A stretch of DNA of 64,000 bases from an uncultured Draconibacterium sp. (GCF_963677575.1 NZ_OY782038.1:868001-932000), one strand, 5' to 3'; shown: positions 1 to 9,794, counted from the first letter of the stretch. Notes: a model not told the origin generated them from the letters alone. Numbers and translations are program-made.

Positions 1-1370
1 CCTGTCCAGTCGTTATCGGCCGAAGCCAGGTTATAGTCGATACCGATCACCCGATTGTATTCTTCGCTTGGATCCTGAAAATCGTAATCGTCAAAAGTCT
101 GGCGGTTAACAGCAAATATTCCGAAACTTGAGCGTGAGAACATCTTGCGTTGCATGGTAAACATCATGTTATTGTTCGATGCTATCTCGTTACCCGGATC
201 TTCATCGGTTTGCATATTCAGAAAACCAAGCCGCCACCTGTCGTTTAGTTTCCCGCTTAAACGTACACCACCAATAATACGGTTTTCGATCATATTCCCG
301 TTGGCGTCGCGTGCCAATCCAATACGGCGCGAAAAGAAAGGATTTGCCGAACCATAAGCATCGCCGTAGCTGCCAAACAAATCGTTATTGTCGATGAAGA
401 ACTGGCGCTTTTCAGGCAGGAAAACCTCGAAACGGGTAAGGTTGGTAAATATATCATCCACCTCCACATTCGAAAAATCGGGATTAACCGTAATATCCAG
501 GTTCATACTGTTACCGATGGCCAATTTAGCATCGCCTCCAAACGTAAAATCGCTTTTGGTTTTATCGGTTGTAAAGTCTTTCGATGCCAGCGTATTCACA
601 TAAGGAATAATGGCAAACGGCGTGCGCGATTTTCCCAATGGTTTTTCAAACTCCATATTTCCCATAAATGCCAGACTAGATAACATTTGGTTTTGCGGAA
701 CCGGTGCCCAGGCACTTTGCTCGTTGGTTTGCATATCCCAGCGGTAACACTGTACCCGCCAGGTTTTGTCGCCTTCGTGAAATTTAATCGAGCTTAACGG
801 AATGGCAGCTTCTAAAACGTAATAATCGTCGTGCATGGTACTTTCCAATTGCCATTTCTGATCCCAGCTGGTATTAAAACCATTTCTGCCGGAGCCGCCA
901 CCTGAAATAAAAGCCTCGCGCTGCACGCCATAAGGAGTCATCCCGAAAAGGAAAGCGGTGGTGCCATCTTTAAAAGTGTCGAACATTAACGTAACATTGT
1001 CGTTACTGGTTCCGCCAAAATCGCGGCGCAACGAGGATACAATATAATTGTCGGATTGTGCTTCAGCCCTGATTCCAATGTACAAAGTATGGTCGTCATA
1101 CAGCAATTGAAACTCAGTTGTATTCATAGCTTTTTCCTTATCCGACGGAAAGAATTGCCAAAAGTCTCCTCCTTTATCGGCTAGCTTCCATTCGGCTTCA
1201 TCTAAAACACCATCAATAGTAATTGGCGACGAAATGTATTTCACCTGGATACTCCGTTCGGTGTTTTGTGCTTTCAAGCTAATTGTTGCGCTTAGTAAAA
1301 GAAAAGTGAATACAAAAAAGGCAATAGTTCTTATTCGTACAGAATACAAAAAAGGCAATTGTAAAGTCAT
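1..1370 (-). CDS. DUF5916 outer-membrane protein with CBM9-like N-terminal domain (partial, C-terminus missing)
   Basis: The reading frame starts at an ATG at 1370 and stays open to the window edge, giving about 456 codons. A hydrophobic leader ends near LSATISLKAQ. It is followed by a CBM9-like domain with the typical phrase ITIDGVLDEAEW. The next segment has the DUF5916 landmarks NPDFSNVEVDD and FLPEKRQFF, which open the predicted beta-barrel. Family members are Bacteroidota surface proteins of about 700-850 residues and unknown substrate, so roughly a third is cut off. A complete paralogue lies at 14916-17147 and shows the same landmarks (NTDFAQVEADD, FFPEKRLFF). The function is unknown beyond a likely surface role. 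Confidence 0.85.
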   Translation of the reverse strand, partial: MTLQLPFLYSVRIRTIAFFVFTFLLLSATISLKAQNTERSIQVKYISSPITIDGVLDEAEWKLADKGGDFWQFFPSDKEKAMNTTEFQLLYDDHTLYIGIRAEAQSDNYIVSSLRRDFGGTSNDNVTLMFDTFKDGTTAFLFGMTPYGVQREAFISGGGSGRNGFNTSWDQKWQLESTMHDDYYVLEAAIPLSSIKFHEGDKTWRVQCYRWDMQTNEQSAWAPVPQNQMLSSLAFMGNMEFEKPLGKSRTPFAIIPYVNTLASKDFTTDKTKSDFTFGGDAKLAIGNSMNLDITVNPDFSNVEVDDIFTNLTRFEVFLPEKRQFFIDNNDLFGSYGDAYGSANPFFSRRIGLARDANGNMIENRIIGGVRLSGKLNDRWRLGFLNMQTDEDPGNEIASNNNMMFTMQRKMFSRSSFGIFAVNRQTFDDYDFQDPSEEYNRVIGIDYNLASADNDWT

Positions 1371-1691
1371 GATTTTAAGTTATTAGTTTAATGTTGGCAA
1401 AACTAAATGAGAAAACATTTTACGTTGCTACCACCAGTACAGTTTTATCTACCATTTTTACAGGTTCAGTTATTTGGATATGATATTAGTTGAAAGGATT
1501 TAAATTATCAATGCGTTGCGATAAATACTACTTTCATCAAGATAAAAATGTCAAACAAGTGTTACAAGCAATCAACAGAGCTATCGAAAGTAAGAACCTC
1601 CGCGATTTTATATGCGAAAGCAACCGCGTTGCCGGATACTCTTTGTAGGTTCGTTTGATGAATCACCACAAAAACATGTAGCCCCTTGCAT
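1371..1691. other. Intergenic stretch with one possible small ORF (1511-1648, +)
   Basis: No recognised gene lies here. The only open frame is a 45-codon ORF from ATG 1511 to TAG 1648 on the plus strand (start MRCDKYYFHQDK, end NRVAGYSL). Its composition is protein-like, but it has no domain or signal peptide that I recognise and no clear ribosome-binding site. It could be a small protein, a gene remnant or chance. No terminator hairpin is evident. Confidence 0.3.
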
Positions 1692-2153
1692 TTAAAAGGT
1701 AATTCGGAGCGTTATTCCGGTTGGATAGTTTTTAGTTCGCCAACTATAAAAGTGCCCCGGAAGTACTTCCATTTTTATTGATTGGAAGAACTGAACTTTA
1801 TTAATTCTGTCGATACGCGATATCCCGGTCATATACATCGTAAACCCGATTATAGTGGCTGCTACCCCACCAGTCATGAGTGTTGCTGCTGTAATACACA
1901 AAATTCCGCTACCTCCCGACGAACAGTCATCATTGAGTGCCGCTCCACCTAAAATTCCTACCAACCCTGCCGCAGCCCCAACTACACAAAGTGTTTCTCC
2001 CTTCCATTCGAGGTTTCTGGCTTTCTGATAATAAAGCGTTAGCTCCTCATTCGATGCTTGTTTCAGATTTCGCATTGAGTAAGTTCTCTGAGCCATGCCT
2101 GGAAAGACCGTCAACAGAAATAATAATCCAATGATGAAATGCTTTTTGATCAA
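1692..2153 (-). CDS. Small secreted/membrane protein of unknown function
   Basis: The protein has 153 residues. A Sec signal peptide (start MIKKHFIIGLLFLL) with probable cleavage after GMAQ leads into a short helical segment (about residues 28-50). Two glycine/alanine-rich hydrophobic stretches follow (about 55-75 and 85-110), separated by a Cys-containing loop (DDCSSGGSGILC). The C-terminus ends in alternating residues with a final Phe (GITLRITF), as outer-membrane-associated strands often do. I do not recognise a named family. The frameshifted gene at 4849-5378 has the same layout (glycine-rich hydrophobic pair, GLNISISY ending) and may be a distant relative. The gene stands alone and is divergent from the peroxiredoxin gene. 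Confidence 0.6.
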   Translation of the reverse strand: MIKKHFIIGLLFLLTVFPGMAQRTYSMRNLKQASNEELTLYYQKARNLEWKGETLCVVGAAAGLVGILGGAALNDDCSSGGSGILCITAATLMTGGVAATIIGFTMYMTGISRIDRINKVQFFQSIKMEVLPGHFYSWRTKNYPTGITLRITF

Positions 2154-2313
2154 TGTTCATTTTTGGTTTACTAAACAAGTTACAAAATAACTCACTGATA
2201 TTCAATAATTATAGAAAATAACACCCCGTTAACAAACCTTCATTTCATAAATATGTTATTGATAGATAATACGCTCAACGTATAAACTATTAAAACAACT
2301 TACTGCTAAAATT

Positions 2314-3039
2314 ATGAAACAACTTGCACTAATTTTTCTGATTCCACTTATATCGCTAACGGGCTGGTCAAAAGGAATAAGCATCCCTTTGATTGGAGAT
2401 AAAGCCCCTTCATTTACTGAAAAGTCGACAAACGGAATATTGAATTTCCCAGAGGATTTTGGCACTAACTGGAAAATATTATTTAGTCATCCGCTGGATT
2501 TTACAGCTGTTTGTACATCAGAATTATGCGGACTGGCACGCAACCAGGAAAAGTTAGATTCGTTGGGTGTAAAAGTTGCCGTTGTTTCAATTGATGAAAT
2601 TGACAGACATCTCCTGTGGAAAGAATTTATGGAACGAGTGCTGAATGAAGAAAACAATGCCACTAAAATTGAATATCCCATTGTCGCTGATCTTTCGGGA
2701 GAAGTTTCGAAAAAGTACGGGATGTTACATCATTCGGTAAATGACAAAAGAGATGTTAGAGGTGTATTTATTATTGATCCGGACAATATTATTAAAGCCA
2801 TATCTTTTTACCCGATGAATGTTGGACGAAATATGGATGAAATACTGCGAACAGTTGAAGCATTGCAACTTACACAAAAAGAGAATGTACTTACACCAAT
2901 GAACTGGCAACCCGGCGACGACGTTCTTCTTCCGCATAAACCATACACATCCGAGGAATTGGAACAAAATCCGGAACTGAAAGACCAGTATTACCACAAA
3001 GGCGAATACATGTGGTTTAAAAAGATGAAGAAAAAGTAA
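2314..3039 (+). CDS. Secreted 1-Cys-type peroxiredoxin (AhpC/TSA, Prx6-like)
   Basis: Peroxiredoxins reduce hydrogen peroxide and organic hydroperoxides with an active-site cysteine. The 241-residue protein carries the signature HPLDFTAVCTSE around residues 59-70, with the peroxidatic cysteine at C67. A Prx6-type C-terminal extension follows (NWQPGDDVLLP). There is no C-terminal resolving cysteine of the 2-Cys type. C72 is nearby, but its role is unclear. The N-terminus (about 20 residues, hydrophobic, ending ...LTGWSKG) looks like a signal peptide. This is unusual, because most Prx6-like enzymes are cytoplasmic, and it suggests envelope peroxide defence. The gene is monocistronic and converges with the GT39 gene. 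Confidence 0.88.
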   Translation: MKQLALIFLIPLISLTGWSKGISIPLIGDKAPSFTEKSTNGILNFPEDFGTNWKILFSHPLDFTAVCTSELCGLARNQEKLDSLGVKVAVVSIDEIDRHLLWKEFMERVLNEENNATKIEYPIVADLSGEVSKKYGMLHHSVNDKRDVRGVFIIDPDNIIKAISFYPMNVGRNMDEILRTVEALQLTQKENVLTPMNWQPGDDVLLPHKPYTSEELEQNPELKDQYYHKGEYMWFKKMKKK

Positions 3040-3063
3040 TTGATAAAATGTTATAAAATCAGT

Positions 3064-4623
3064 CTAGCGCTTGTGATATACTCCGGTTGAGCGCCGGCTA
3101 AACAAGTCACGACCGATACCAATAAGCTGAAGATTATCAATTTCATCCATGTAACTCAAATCTCGATCTCTGCTTAGCACCAATACATTATTATGGCTAG
3201 CCAAATATTCTTCTAACTGCTTTTCTTGTTCAAAAACAGGAATTCGGTTTTTAGCATAAAAGGCAAATGCATGGTCGAAATCTTTGTAGGCAACTACCTC
3301 ATCATGTGTACTTACCATTGCCTCATATTTTTGAACCGGCGACTGATCATCCATTACCTGAAAAGGTTTCCAAAAAATTATAAAGGTTGTTGCCATAAAA
3401 ACAGCAGCAATAGCACAAAGTCCGTATTGTGTCGATCTTTTCCGTAACACCAGTGCAATAATACCTCCAACGGGCAATAAAAAAAGGAACCATGCAATCC
3501 ATCCAATGTTCTGTAATGGCGGCGTATTTTTTGCCAAAAAGAATACCCCCAAGGGCAACACCACAGTTAAGAACACGATGATATAAATTTCGATCCGCAA
3601 TTTGCGAAGGGTCACTTTATTTGCACTTAATCCGGCAATAGTACTTCCAATCATCAAACTCAGGAACGGATAAGCCGGCGAAGTATAATTGACCAACTTG
3701 GTTTGCGATACAGCATAAAAAACAATTACAACTAATGTTGATAAGGCGGCCATCACCATTAGCGGATTACTTTTTCGTTGCTGCCAGGTTTCTTTAAAAG
3801 CACGAATAGCGAACACCGAAAACGGAAGCATTCCTGCCAATACGAATACAACAGGCATTACAAACGATCCGCTATGCCCCTTTAACCCAGTATCAAAACG
3901 ATCTAAATTATGCTCAAAAAAGAAGGCTCTCGTCCATTCTCCTCCGGTTCTTACATGCACAGCGTAATACCACGGTAAAGCTACAGCCGCAACCAGTAAA
4001 ACTCCCCACCACGGTTTTAGCTCCACTAGTCGCTTCCATGTAAGTGTTTTTGTAAGCAGCATAAAAAGCAAAAAGGTTAACCCTGGTAATAACAGGCCAA
4101 CCGGACCTTTTGCAAAGATTCCTAATCCCAGGAAAATATACATTAACGCAAACCACTTCCAGCGATTCGAATGCCAACCTTCGTAGAAAAAGTATATGGA
4201 AAGTGTGTGACAAAGGATGAGATAAGGATCTGGTGTTGCCAATCGAAATTGGATAATAACATGCATTGATGCCAGCATACTTAAAGCTGCCCACCAAGCA
4301 GCTTTTTCACTCCAATGGCGGCGTGCAATCCAGAAAGTTGCCAATACTACAAGTAGTCCACACAAAGCAGAGAAAAACCGGGCGCCTCCTTCATTTGTAC
4401 CAAACAACTTGTATCCGGCCATCATTCCGTAGTATTCCAAAGCGGGTTTATCCGTCCGGAGATCGCCGTTAAAAGTGGGCACAACCCATTCCTCATTTTC
4501 CATCATTTCTCGGGCACATTCGGCATTTCGTGCTTCTGCTACCTGAAAAACACTTGTTCCTCCCAAAAACGAGAAAAACAGTAAGCCGCTAAACAACAAG
4601 ATCAATAAAAAATACTTCATCAC
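3064..4623 (-). CDS. ArnT/PMT-like membrane glycosyltransferase (GT39 family)
   Basis: This is a polytopic membrane protein of 519 residues. The N-terminal periplasmic loop after the first membrane segment reads EARNAECAREM ... RTDKPALEYY, the hallmark of ArnT-like dolichyl/undecaprenyl-phosphate sugar transferases, with an acidic catalytic residue after TM1. About ten to twelve hydrophobic segments follow, then a soluble C-terminal domain from about residue 420. Enzymes of this family move a sugar from a polyprenyl-phosphate carrier to lipid A, another lipid or a protein on the periplasmic face. The acceptor cannot be told from sequence. No neighbouring lipid A or glycan gene supports one substrate. 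Confidence 0.85.
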   Translation of the reverse strand: MMKYFLLILLFSGLLFFSFLGGTSVFQVAEARNAECAREMMENEEWVVPTFNGDLRTDKPALEYYGMMAGYKLFGTNEGGARFFSALCGLLVVLATFWIARRHWSEKAAWWAALSMLASMHVIIQFRLATPDPYLILCHTLSIYFFYEGWHSNRWKWFALMYIFLGLGIFAKGPVGLLLPGLTFLLFMLLTKTLTWKRLVELKPWWGVLLVAAVALPWYYAVHVRTGGEWTRAFFFEHNLDRFDTGLKGHSGSFVMPVVFVLAGMLPFSVFAIRAFKETWQQRKSNPLMVMAALSTLVVIVFYAVSQTKLVNYTSPAYPFLSLMIGSTIAGLSANKVTLRKLRIEIYIIVFLTVVLPLGVFFLAKNTPPLQNIGWIAWFLFLLPVGGIIALVLRKRSTQYGLCAIAAVFMATTFIIFWKPFQVMDDQSPVQKYEAMVSTHDEVVAYKDFDHAFAFYAKNRIPVFEQEKQLEEYLASHNNVLVLSRDRDLSYMDEIDNLQLIGIGRDLFSRRSTGVYHKR

Positions 4624-4848
4624 GTAATTTAAAACACATGTCTATGGTTTCCAGACATTAAACAACCGAACATATCTTTTGTTTTGCAAATAGATAGTAA
4701 GCCCCCTTCCAATGCTCTTTTAGCACCATTGCACTTTATTCTTTCCCTGAACAAACATACATACCAATTCTGAAGAATCTATAGTTTAAGTCATCCTTTG
4801 CGATAATTTAAAACAAACATTATCTGAATTGACCGCGCCTACTATATC

Positions 4849-5378
4849 TTAATAAGAGATAGAAATATTCAAGCCAGAAGTCATTTCGTTTGTTAAGGTT
4901 GGAGCTAATGCCAACGCCGGCTGAAAATCGATAAAATAATTTTTTCTACCAATTGAGACTCTATCCCTTCTTCTCCCAGTGAGAGCGCCAACTGTAACTC
5001 CAACCAAAGTGCCAACAACAATATATGATACCTGTTTTTCAACTACATCTTCACTTACATCCTCTCCAGTAAAAAGATCTAAAAACGATACGCAATATTG
5101 GTCTCCGAATTATTTATCCCGCCACAAATTCCATCAACAATCAATCCTCCTACTCCTCCAACAATAGCACCTCTTTCGGTACTTGTTGTTTCATATTCAA
5201 GGGCGGAAGAGGGCAAATCGGAATATGCGTCTTCGATGTAGATAAAAGTATTTCCAAATCTATTGATGTTGGAATTTCTATAAGTATACAGACTCAACTG
5301 GCGATGAAGAGTTTGATTGATGCAAAAGGATGCTTCGAACAGAAATTCAATGACTACGATTGACCACAAACGTTCCAC
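4849..5378 (-). pseudogene. Frameshifted gene for a glycine-rich membrane-associated protein
   Basis: An upstream frame (5378 down to 5079) encodes a hydrophobic start and then GAIVGGVGGLIVDGICGG before stopping at a TAG near 5079. A second frame overlaps that stop and continues VSFLDLFTGEDVSEDVVEKQ, then a glycine-rich hydrophobic stretch (IVVGTLVGVTVGALTG), then FIDFQPALALAPTL, ending GLNISISY with TAA at 4849-4851. The two parts read as one protein if a one- or two-base shift is placed near 5080-5100. The layout, two glycine-zipper-like segments and a beta-type end, resembles the intact protein at 1692-2153. A sequencing error cannot be excluded. Confidence 0.55.
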
Positions 5379-5608
5379 TGGTAAAAACTCCGAGATGCAA
5401 GAAGCAGAGATACAGCGAAAAACCTCATCGCATAGAGTTTAACAAAACTCCGAAAAATTGATCCGGGATGTTATAGACCACCGGAAAGTTCTCAAAGTGA
5501 TTTTGGTTTTCTATTCAATTTAAGAAAAATGAAAGACAATACCTCAAAACTCAACCTGCAATATTTTCACAAACTACTATAAGTCAACATCAAGAATAAC
5601 GTTACAGA

Positions 5609-7435
5609 TTATTTCACCTCAACCCCATCATAATAACGAACACCATCTTTTACTGACCAGTGTTTTAAGAAATCCCACAACCGTGGCATTTCTGCCGGAA
5701 TAGAATTATGCGCACGATACATTGTACGCCCCACTTTAAAAAGCGGAATATCCTGATCATCCTTCCAGGTCCACGTATAAAAACGTCCGTCTTTTTCCAT
5801 ATTCGAACCGTCGCCAGACGCTCCCAGTTTATTGGCTTTTAAATAATATTCTGCCCACGCATCCAGCATATTTTCGGTATCATCCCAAAGCGTTCCGGTC
5901 ATCATTTCAATATCGCCTTCGCCAATAATGCAATAGTTTGGAATGGTTTTGTACGATGCATCTTCAACCGACGTTCGACCAAAACCGGGTTCATTACTAA
6001 CCGAACTTAATCCCGATGTTGAAGCAATGGCAGCAAAATACTCCGGGTTGGTGATACCGAATCCCTGAACTGCAAAACTTCCTGCCGATTGTCCGGTGGC
6101 ATAAAACCGGGTAGCATCAACAGGGTAATATTTTTTCATGTAAGCCGCCAGTTGCTCGTAAAACAAACCGGTATTTGCATGACTGACGGAAACAGAATTA
6201 TTGCTGTACGTTTCGCAAAGAATGACAAGAATACAGCCTTCCTGATCGGCAACTTTCCACCAAAGTGTATTGTGAAAAAATACTTTGTCGGTCTGACTGT
6301 TTCCGGGAAAGACAAAAACAACAGGCGCTCCGTCCGGCCAAATTTCAGCAGCTGACTCAGGCACATACACCTGAAATTCGCGCAATTCATCTTTTACAAG
6401 CATGTTCTTTATCTCACCATAATCTTTCCGTGGTGCCAAATGCCTGCCATATGCCGTTGTATTGTCGTAAGCTACATATTCGCTTAGAAAATCATACACC
6501 ATTTTGTTGAGATTCGGATCGAGAACATCAACGTCTGTTTCCAGGGTTGCCACTTTTGAAACCGGACCAGAATATGCTGTTGCCCATGCTTTTGAGCTTT
6601 CTGCCTGAGGATAGACTTTGGCTCCCCATAATTTGTCGTCGTTCGAAGAAGAGATTGAATATACATCATTAACATTGCTCCAGTATTCAATACCGGTTGA
6701 GACTCTATTTAAATCGGAATTAATAAATAGTGATGGAATCGGGATCTCATTATAGGCAATACGCAGTTCTTCCGGAATTCCAATCGCTTTATAACCAGAC
6801 GAACCTCCGTCCATAAACCTGCTGCCAAAAGCTTCATAAAAATCGTTTCGCTGACTTTCTGTATTGATAAACACCTGGCTGATTACTTTCAACGGATTTT
6901 CAGCAGACCACGCCTCCAGCGCCAATCCTCCGTTATCAAAGCCAAGCAGATAACTAATTCCAAACGTTGAAAAATAGCTATTGCCGGAATAAAAAGTCAT
7001 TACCGAATCAACATACTGCTTCTCCGATTTTACATCTCCCCAACCGTCCTCAGAGGGTTCCAACAAAACAATACACTCTTCATTCTTTTCAGCCAGATCG
7101 AGCCAGCCACTTGTTACTAAAAACTCAGTGGTACTAACATGTTCAGGAACTGCAATTACAGTAAAAAACGAGCGAACCGGAGCTGATGATGAGATATAAA
7201 ATTTAGCGAACCTGCTTTGTCCGTTTATTTCAAACGATTTTTCAAGATAACCTGTTAAGGGCAATTTATTAGCTCGCTGAAAATCGTATTCCGGCGGAGT
7301 AATTTCATCAAGTGATTTTGGTATGAACTCCCTTATTACGTCTTCTCCAGGGCCTCCAAAACCGGGTTGTGCATTCGTCGGAAAACACAAAATGGCAAAT
7401 ACAAATAAGGCGATCAGGTTTATAAGGTTTCTCAT
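5609..7435 (-). CDS. Secreted alpha/beta-hydrolase (PHB-depolymerase/feruloyl-esterase-like)
   Basis: The 608-residue protein has a Sec signal peptide (start MRNLINLIALFVF, cleavage after NAQ). The C-terminal half carries an alpha/beta-hydrolase core: an oxyanion-type stretch VVFVFPGNSQ, the nucleophile elbow GQSAGS within the phrase RFYATGQSAGSFAVQ, and a late HNSIPAEMPRLWDFLKHW segment that probably supplies the catalytic His. The N-terminal half (about 300 residues) has no domain I recognise and may be a beta-rich accessory region. This build matches secreted PHB-depolymerase-like esterases that in polysaccharide degraders remove acetyl or feruloyl groups. It lies 26 bp after another esterase gene on the same strand, so the two are probably cotranscribed. 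Confidence 0.75.
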   Translation of the reverse strand: MRNLINLIALFVFAILCFPTNAQPGFGGPGEDVIREFIPKSLDEITPPEYDFQRANKLPLTGYLEKSFEINGQSRFAKFYISSSAPVRSFFTVIAVPEHVSTTEFLVTSGWLDLAEKNEECIVLLEPSEDGWGDVKSEKQYVDSVMTFYSGNSYFSTFGISYLLGFDNGGLALEAWSAENPLKVISQVFINTESQRNDFYEAFGSRFMDGGSSGYKAIGIPEELRIAYNEIPIPSLFINSDLNRVSTGIEYWSNVNDVYSISSSNDDKLWGAKVYPQAESSKAWATAYSGPVSKVATLETDVDVLDPNLNKMVYDFLSEYVAYDNTTAYGRHLAPRKDYGEIKNMLVKDELREFQVYVPESAAEIWPDGAPVVFVFPGNSQTDKVFFHNTLWWKVADQEGCILVILCETYSNNSVSVSHANTGLFYEQLAAYMKKYYPVDATRFYATGQSAGSFAVQGFGITNPEYFAAIASTSGLSSVSNEPGFGRTSVEDASYKTIPNYCIIGEGDIEMMTGTLWDDTENMLDAWAEYYLKANKLGASGDGSNMEKDGRFYTWTWKDDQDIPLFKVGRTMYRAHNSIPAEMPRLWDFLKHWSVKDGVRYYDGVEVK

Positions 7436-7461
7436 GTGGACTACGTTTATTGTTCAAAAAA

Positions 7462-8478
7462 TTAGTTTGATTTAAAAACGTCATCCATAAAATCCATAAC
7501 CATTTGCAGCGCCTCAATACTGGCCTCTTTGGTACTTTCCCCAGTTTCGCCAATAAAACTGTGCGCCACGCCGGGAATAATATGAACGCTCGATTTCAGG
7601 TTGTTGGCTGTCAGCAACTCATTAAAGTCAATTGATTGCTGGTAAGGTATTACAGGATCCTCCGATCCGTGAATCAGCAGAAAAGCACCATCGGTTTCGT
7701 CGACATAGTTTACAGGACTTGCCAGCTTTGCTTTTCCGGCAAAATAACCGCCGGGACCACCACCCTCACCCATTCCGGTGAGATCGAAAATTCCGTACCA
7801 GCAAACTGTTGCCTGAACCTGATCCGACTCTGTAGCCAATTCATCGGGTAAATTAACAGGCTCTAATTCTTCAACTCCGCCTGAAGTTCCGGCCAGTGCC
7901 GCCAAATGACCGCCTGCAGAAGCTCCCCAGACCATAAATTTGTCCTTGTCGATGCCATACTCACCGGCATTGGCACGCAACCAACGAATAGCTGTTTTTA
8001 CATCCTGAACGGCTGCCGGAAATTTTTCTTCTCCACCCAAACGATAATTGATAGATGTAACAACATAACCCCGCGAAGCCAGCATTGCCAATGTAGCCGG
8101 CCAGTTATCGAACGCTCCGGAGTTGCGCGAATGACCATTTTGCCAACCACCACCATGAATATACATGATTAGCGGATGCGTAGTAGTTGTATCTGCCGGA
8201 AGGTATAAATCAAGACGCTGCGGGCGATAACCCGAAATCTGCTGATAAACCAGATCCTGATAGCCAACAACTCCTCCGGGAAAACTAATTTTTGTTTTCG
8301 GATAACGGTTTTCCATCACAACACCTGCCGCAACAGGAACATCGTTAATCGTCCAGGCCGGAGCAGTTTCGGCAGCGGATAAATCACTCTCATTTTTATT
8401 GGTATCAGTTACCCGTGCACAGGAAATAAACAGGGTTAAAGCAGAAATTATCAATACAAATTGATTCGCTATTTTCAT
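7462..8478 (-). CDS. Secreted alpha/beta-hydrolase (BD-FAE/hormone-sensitive-lipase-like esterase), probable lipoprotein
   Basis: The 338-residue protein begins with a lipoprotein-type signal (LTLFISCARV, Cys near residue 20), so it is probably anchored to the envelope. The hydrolase core is complete: oxyanion-hole motif MYIHGGGWQNG, nucleophile elbow WGASAGGHLAAL, acid loop HGSEDPVIP, and catalytic His in GVAHSF. This is the layout of bifunctional feruloyl/acetyl-xylan esterases and related carboxylesterases. It is the first gene of a leftward pair with the esterase at 5609-7435 and is divergent from the dehydrogenase/transporter pair. The shared 280-bp control region contains palindromes. 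Confidence 0.85.
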   Translation of the reverse strand: MKIANQFVLIISALTLFISCARVTDTNKNESDLSAAETAPAWTINDVPVAAGVVMENRYPKTKISFPGGVVGYQDLVYQQISGYRPQRLDLYLPADTTTTHPLIMYIHGGGWQNGHSRNSGAFDNWPATLAMLASRGYVVTSINYRLGGEEKFPAAVQDVKTAIRWLRANAGEYGIDKDKFMVWGASAGGHLAALAGTSGGVEELEPVNLPDELATESDQVQATVCWYGIFDLTGMGEGGGPGGYFAGKAKLASPVNYVDETDGAFLLIHGSEDPVIPYQQSIDFNELLTANNLKSSVHIIPGVAHSFIGETGESTKEASIEALQMVMDFMDDVFKSN

Positions 8479-8538
8479 ATGTTAAAAGTTTAGTTATTTG
8501 TTTTACTCTCTGGTTCTTGCCCCTTTTTGTTAAAAAAA

Positions 8539-8629
8539 GCCATTTTTATGGCAAAAGTGAACAAGTCGATTTTCACGCTTAAAGTTAAGCTTGTTTTCTA
8601 ATTTGTTAGTTTTTGCCACACTTAACTTT
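8539..8629. promoter_or_regulatory. Palindrome cluster in the divergent esterase/dehydrogenase control region
   Basis: Three dyads lie in this AT-rich spacer. GCCAT-TTTT-ATGGC spans 8539-8552. GCTTAA-AG-TTAAGC spans 8577-8590. The longer-range pair AAAGTTAAG (8581-8589) / CTTAACTTT (8621-8629) overlaps the second dyad. They sit between two divergent, functionally matched transcription units, so they are plausible operators for a substrate-responsive regulator (LacI or GntR type). No regulator gene is adjacent, so the binding protein is unknown. Confidence 0.4.
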
Positions 8630-8761
8630 CAAAGTAAAATAAAAATCTTGCCATCACGAATTATTTTATAGTTTTATGCTCCAAAATTTTTACATTAAAA
8701 ATAAACTCAACTAAACCAATATAAATTTTGAGCAGTTGTTTTTATCGAAACTAAGTTGTTT

Positions 8762-9781
8762 ATGCTACAGACCTATCTTATAGAACCGAACAATATTCAG
8801 TTGTCCGAATCTCCTGTACCCGAGCCTCAAAAAGGCGAAGTTTTAATCCGCTTAACTATGGTTGGAATCTGCGGTTCCGATATTCACATGTTTAAAAACG
8901 GACACCGGCTTGACAGCCCACTGACAATTGGTCACGAAGGAATCGGCGTTATTGAGAAAGTTGGAGAAGGAGTTTCGTCATCGAGAGTTGGAGAACGCGT
9001 GGTTATTGAGCCCAATGTTCCGTGTTTACATTGCCCGGAATGCTGGAGTGGCAAAGGAAATGTATGCAGGAATAAACGAATAATCGGGGTGAATGAAACT
9101 GGGTGTTTCGCAGAGTACATCTCTCTCCCGGATAATATTATTCATACTTTACCTGATTCAATTTCAAACCTTAATGCCGTTGCCATTGAACCTACAACTG
9201 TTGGATTGGCTGCTTTAAACCGATCGAAAGCCAAACCGGGAGATACGATTGCGGTTATTGGGCTGGGTGCCATTGGAATGTTGCTTACACACATTGCATT
9301 GTCGCTGGGGTATAAAGTTTTGGTTGCCGAGTTGGTTGAAGCCAAAATCAAAAAAGCAGTTGAAATGGGTGCTCACTTTGTAAAAGGAGGAAATTCATTA
9401 AAGGAAACAGCCGAAATATACGAATCTGTTTTTCATGATGAAGAAGTGGCTGCCGTTTTCGAATGTGCCGGCTCTGAACAATCTGCGGCATTAGCCATCC
9501 AGTCGGTACCACGTGGTGTTGATGTTATTTTGCTGGGACTTTCAGAAGAAGGATCTGCCTTTAATCCACGTTTAATTTCCAGAAAAGGAAATCATATCAT
9601 TCCATCGTTGATTTACGATCATCCGTTTGACTTTAAGCGGTGTATCCGTTTGATAGAAAACAAGGTTATTGATCCCGGATTTATTGTATCAAAATATTAC
9701 CCGCTTACCAATTTGCATGAAGCACTTAGCGAAGCGATAAAAGGATATGAAAGTAAGATAGTAGTCACTATCCCCGAATAA
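8762..9781 (+). CDS. Zinc-dependent medium-chain alcohol/polyol dehydrogenase
   Basis: The enzyme (339 residues from ATG 8762; an upstream TTG at 8756 is less likely) belongs to the MDR family that oxidises secondary alcohols or polyols with NAD(P)+. Catalytic zinc ligands are visible as C37 in GICGSD and H58/E59 in GHEG. The structural zinc site is C88, C91, C94, C102 in the pattern CxxCxxCx7C. The Rossmann phosphate loop is VIGLGAIG. It resembles L-iditol, L-threonine and L-galactonate-type dehydrogenases, and the sequence alone does not fix the substrate. It is 13 bp upstream of an MFS transporter gene, which suggests that the transporter imports its substrate. Confidence 0.88.
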   Translation: MLQTYLIEPNNIQLSESPVPEPQKGEVLIRLTMVGICGSDIHMFKNGHRLDSPLTIGHEGIGVIEKVGEGVSSSRVGERVVIEPNVPCLHCPECWSGKGNVCRNKRIIGVNETGCFAEYISLPDNIIHTLPDSISNLNAVAIEPTTVGLAALNRSKAKPGDTIAVIGLGAIGMLLTHIALSLGYKVLVAELVEAKIKKAVEMGAHFVKGGNSLKETAEIYESVFHDEEVAAVFECAGSEQSAALAIQSVPRGVDVILLGLSEEGSAFNPRLISRKGNHIIPSLIYDHPFDFKRCIRLIENKVIDPGFIVSKYYPLTNLHEALSEAIKGYESKIVVTIPE

Positions 9782-9794
9782 AGAAACCGATAAA

